From: Cesiribacteraceae bacterium YIM B00369
GTDB taxonomy: Bacteria; Bacteroidota; Bacteroidia; Cytophagales; Cyclobacteriaceae
Assembly: GCA_017948555.1 (NCBI GenBank)
Contig: JAFMYY010000018.1
Location: 39,378 to 103,377, forward strand
Length of the DNA: 64,000 nucleotides
Reading direction: 5' to 3'
Made by a program: the position numbers and the translations under genes. Positions 62,136 to 64,000 of the stretch are shown here, in pieces. The notes beneath the pieces were generated by a model. It did no database searches, was not told the DNA's origin, and saw only the letters and a program-made list of their open reading frames with translations. Each line of letters starts with the position of its first letter. Within the stretch, counting starts at the first letter, position 1.

Positions 62136-62903
62136 CTATTTCACATTATTCAGCCTCATAGCTATTCCTTCCTCCTTCAAATATCCTTTAAGGTCGGGGA
62201 TGCCAATTTCCTTGAAGTGGAATATACTTGCTGCCAGAGCGGCATCCGCTTTTCCGGTGGTAAATACATCTTTGAAATGAGGCATGGTTCCGGCACCACC
62301 TGAAGCTATGATTGGTACGGCCAGTTCAGCAGAAAGCTCTGCCGTGAGCTTATTGGCGAAACCTGCTTTGGTGCCATCATGATCCATAGAGGTTAGCAGT
62401 ATCTCTCCGGCGCCACGCGCCACAACCTCACGGGCCCAGGCACGGGTTTCCAGATTGGTTGGCGTTCTTCCGCCATGGGTGTGTACAATATCTTTTCCAT
62501 CGATATTACGGGTGTCGATTGCCACCACTACACACTGGCTCCCGAACTCCAGGGCCAGCTCGTTGATCAGGTCAGGATTTTTAACCGCCGAGGAGTTAAT
62601 GGATATTTTATCTGCCCCTGCTGCAAGAAGTGCCGACACATCCTCCTTGGAAGAAATACCACCTCCTACTGTAAAAGGGATATTTAATTCGGCGGCCACA
62701 CGACTTACCAGCTCCACCAGGGTTTTACGCTTCTCTACGGTAGCCGTAATATCCAGGAATACCAGCTCATCTGCCCCCTGCTCTGCATACAGCTTAGCCA
62801 GCTCCACCGGGTCTCCCGCATCGCGCAATTCCACAAAATTAACGCCCTTCACTGTTTTTCCGTCCTTAATATCCAGACAGGGTATGATTCGTTTGGTAAG
62901 CAT
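62136..62903 (-). CDS. hisF: Imidazole glycerol phosphate synthase subunit HisF
   Basis: 255 residues from ATG 62903 ([15 protein letters not shown]); the longer frame is repeat-derived. TIM barrel cyclase; Asp11 and Asp130 ([10 protein letters not shown]) are the catalytic acids. Also [17 protein letters not shown] and [10 protein letters not shown]. Partners with HisH, whose 3' end is at the right edge. Confidence 0.97.
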   Translation of the reverse strand: MLTKRIIPCLDIKDGKTVKGVNFVELRDAGDPVELAKLYAEQGADELVFLDITATVEKRKTLVELVSRVAAELNIPFTVGGGISSKEDVSALLAAGADKISINSSAVKNPDLINELALEFGSQCVVVAIDTRNIDGKDIVHTHGGRTPTNLETRAWAREVVARGAGEILLTSMDHDGTKAGFANKLTAELSAELAVPIIASGGAGTMPHFKDVFTTGKADAALAASIFHFKEIGIPDLKGYLKEEGIAMRLNNVK

Positions 62904-63018
62904 TCTTTTAGTATTGAGTCGTGAGTCTTGAGTCGTGAAAATTTTGAATGATAGAATGAGTGAATGATAGAATAAGGAATACTGGTAACTAAAGCATATC
63001 ATTCTATTACTCTATCAT
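62904..63018. repeat. Palindromic repeat element between hisF and hisA
   Basis: From the hisF start outward: GAGTCGTGAGTCTTGAGTCGTG (62917-62938 region), then AAAATTTTGAATGATAGAATGAG..., then after a middle piece ATCATTCTATTACTCTATCATTCA next to the hisA stop. The two halves are inverted copies able to form a long hairpin. Confidence 0.7.
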
Positions 63019-63738
63019 TCAGGCATTAAATTCCGCCAGCTCTTTCAGGGTAATTCTTCCTTCGTAAATGGCTTTTCCTATTATAGCTCCCCAGCAACCT
63101 ATGGCTTTCAGCTCCTTCAGGTCTTCAAGAGCAGCCACGCCGCCGCTTGCAATGAGCTTCAGGTCGGGAAACTGCTCTGTTATTTGTGTATAAAGATCTG
63201 CTGCAGCCCCCTGCAGCAAGCCATCTTTACTTACATCGGTACATATAACATAACTTACTCCTTTAGCCTTATAATCGCTCAGGAAGCGAAAAAGCTCCCT
63301 GTCCGACGATTCCTGCCAGCCACTTACCGCAATCTGACCGTCTTTTACATCGGCACCCAGAATAAGCTTTTCGCTGCCGTATTCCTGCAGCCATTTTTCA
63401 AACCGGGCGGGTTGCTTTACTGCAATGCTGCCTCCGGTCACCTGCCGGGCTCCTGCATTAAAAGCGGCCTGTAAATCTTCGTCGGACTGCACACCACCTC
63501 CAAAATCGATATGTAATCCTGTACCGGAAGCAATAGTTTCCAGCACTTTCAGGTTTACAATTTTTTTCTGTTTGGCCCCGTCAAGATCAACCAGGTGCAG
63601 GCGGCCAATGCCTGCATCTTCATAGGCTTTGGCTACTTCCAGCGGATTGCTGTTGTACTCTTTTTTCTGATTGTAATCGCCCTGAGTAAGGCGAACACAT
63701 TTACCGTCTATTATATCTATGGCAGGAATGAGATGCAT
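63019..63738 (-). CDS. hisA: ProFAR isomerase HisA
   Basis: 239 residues, TIM barrel. Asp8 in MHLIPAIDIIDG and Asp129-type acid in CTDVSKDGLLQG; GGGVQSDEDL and ASGGVAALEDL phosphate loops. Isomerises ProFAR to PRFAR. Its stop TGA is the first part of TGAATGATAGA of the flanking repeat. Confidence 0.97.
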   Translation of the reverse strand: MHLIPAIDIIDGKCVRLTQGDYNQKKEYNSNPLEVAKAYEDAGIGRLHLVDLDGAKQKKIVNLKVLETIASGTGLHIDFGGGVQSDEDLQAAFNAGARQVTGGSIAVKQPARFEKWLQEYGSEKLILGADVKDGQIAVSGWQESSDRELFRFLSDYKAKGVSYVICTDVSKDGLLQGAAADLYTQITEQFPDLKLIASGGVAALEDLKELKAIGCWGAIIGKAIYEGRITLKELAEFNA

Positions 63739-63913
63739 ATTTTAGTCTTGAGTCGTGAGTTTTGAGTCTTGAGTCGAAAATAGTGAGAATTGAGTCTTAT
63801 GAAATTTTGAATGATACAGTGAGATAATTATTGAATGAATGAATTTCATCTTTCTGTTAAAAAATATTCTATCATTCTATCATTCTATCATTCTATCATT
63901 CTATCATTCTATA
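63739..63913. repeat. Repeat region between hisA and hisH with 8-bp tandem array
   Basis: Next to hisA: GAGTCTT/GAGTCGT heptamers (63749-63777). Middle: TTTTGAATGATACAGTGAG and TGAATGAATGAATTTCAT. Right: six 8-bp units ATTCTATC (last ATTCTATA) at 63866-63913. The hisH stop TAG (63911-63909) is inside the array. Confidence 0.8.
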
Positions 63914-64000
63914 ATTTAAGGAAGTTCTCTAAAATCTTCTCCCCGTCTTTACCGCTCTTCTCCGGGTGGGCCTGGAGAGCGTAGAAATTATCTTTATGCA
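63909..64000 (-). CDS. hisH: Imidazole glycerol phosphate synthase subunit HisH, 3' end only
   Basis: Last 29 codons plus stop; the rest is past the right edge. Reads NFYALQAHPEKSGKDGEK and ends LENFLKL. HPEKS carries the catalytic His and Glu of the class I glutamine amidotransferase. Order hisH-hisA-hisF-hisIE fits the Bacteroidota his operon. Confidence 0.88.
   Translation of the reverse strand, partial: HKDNFYALQAHPEKSGKDGEKILENFLKL

Noticed and set aside
63866..63913. Regular repeat array that could be mistaken for CRISPR
   Set aside because: 8-bp units are contiguous with no spacers; a microsatellite.

Overview
The window reads as a piece of chromosome from a Bacteroidota bacterium, most likely order Cytophagales. 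This rests on gene content: type III glutamine synthetase, MtaB, a Porin_10-type barrel, WG-repeat protein, FloA/NfeD, a type IX secretion-like tail and an o-succinylbenzoate menaquinone pathway. Many genes also have a TAnnTTTG-like -7 element shortly before the start and little Shine-Dalgarno sequence. Species is not determined. I see no rRNA, tRNA, CRISPR array, prophage, transposase or integrase.

Layout. 1-6.4 kb (leftward): the 3'-truncated gene of a very large SF1 helicase, a ComEA-like helix-hairpin-helix protein, and a sodium-dependent transporter whose stop overlaps the start of an unannotated 42-residue MetS-like subunit. 6.9-20.7 kb: hemA, a WG-repeat secreted protein, an AT-rich GNAT gene between inverted repeats, floA-nfeD, hslV, the pyruvate dehydrogenase E2 gene, a YheT-type hydrolase, surE, a YedK/HMCES-type protein, and fabH with two unknown genes. 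20.9-31.5 kb: glnN, an LtaS-like membrane phosphotransferase, mtaB, a DUF3616 protein, a secreted protein, a MacB-type permease and a conserved secreted protein of unknown role.

31.6-38.0 kb is a sulfur region. One operon (sulfite reductase with a C-terminal extension, uroporphyrinogen-III methyltransferase, precorrin-2 dehydrogenase, CysH) reduces activated sulfate and makes the siroheme it needs. A second operon (ferredoxin, metZ) lies behind a SAM-I-type riboswitch followed at once by a short ORF for a 37-residue peptide ending in Cys-Cys-Cys-Arg-Cys. This looks like a two-input (SAM plus cysteine) leader and is the most interesting candidate here.

38.2-52.6 kb: miaE-like gene, porin, lpxK, Nif3-like and zinc-ribbon proteins, then menaquinone genes: menI-like, menF and a glycosyltransferase leftward; menD, menB and menE rightward. 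52.6-60.6 kb: small hypotheticals, an XRE/S24 regulator near a divergent gene pair with operator-like repeats, a TcmP-like protein, heme oxygenase and RecQ. 60.7-64 kb: a TonB-C protein and the end of a histidine operon (hisH partial, hisA, hisF, hisIE).

A second unusual feature is a set of short-period, partly palindromic intergenic repeats (heptamers like GACTCAA before start codons, octamers like GAATGATA after stop codons, and a GAGTATTG/GTAGTGAG type). They sit tightly against gene boundaries, sometimes supplying the stop codon or the first codons, and are densest in the his operon.
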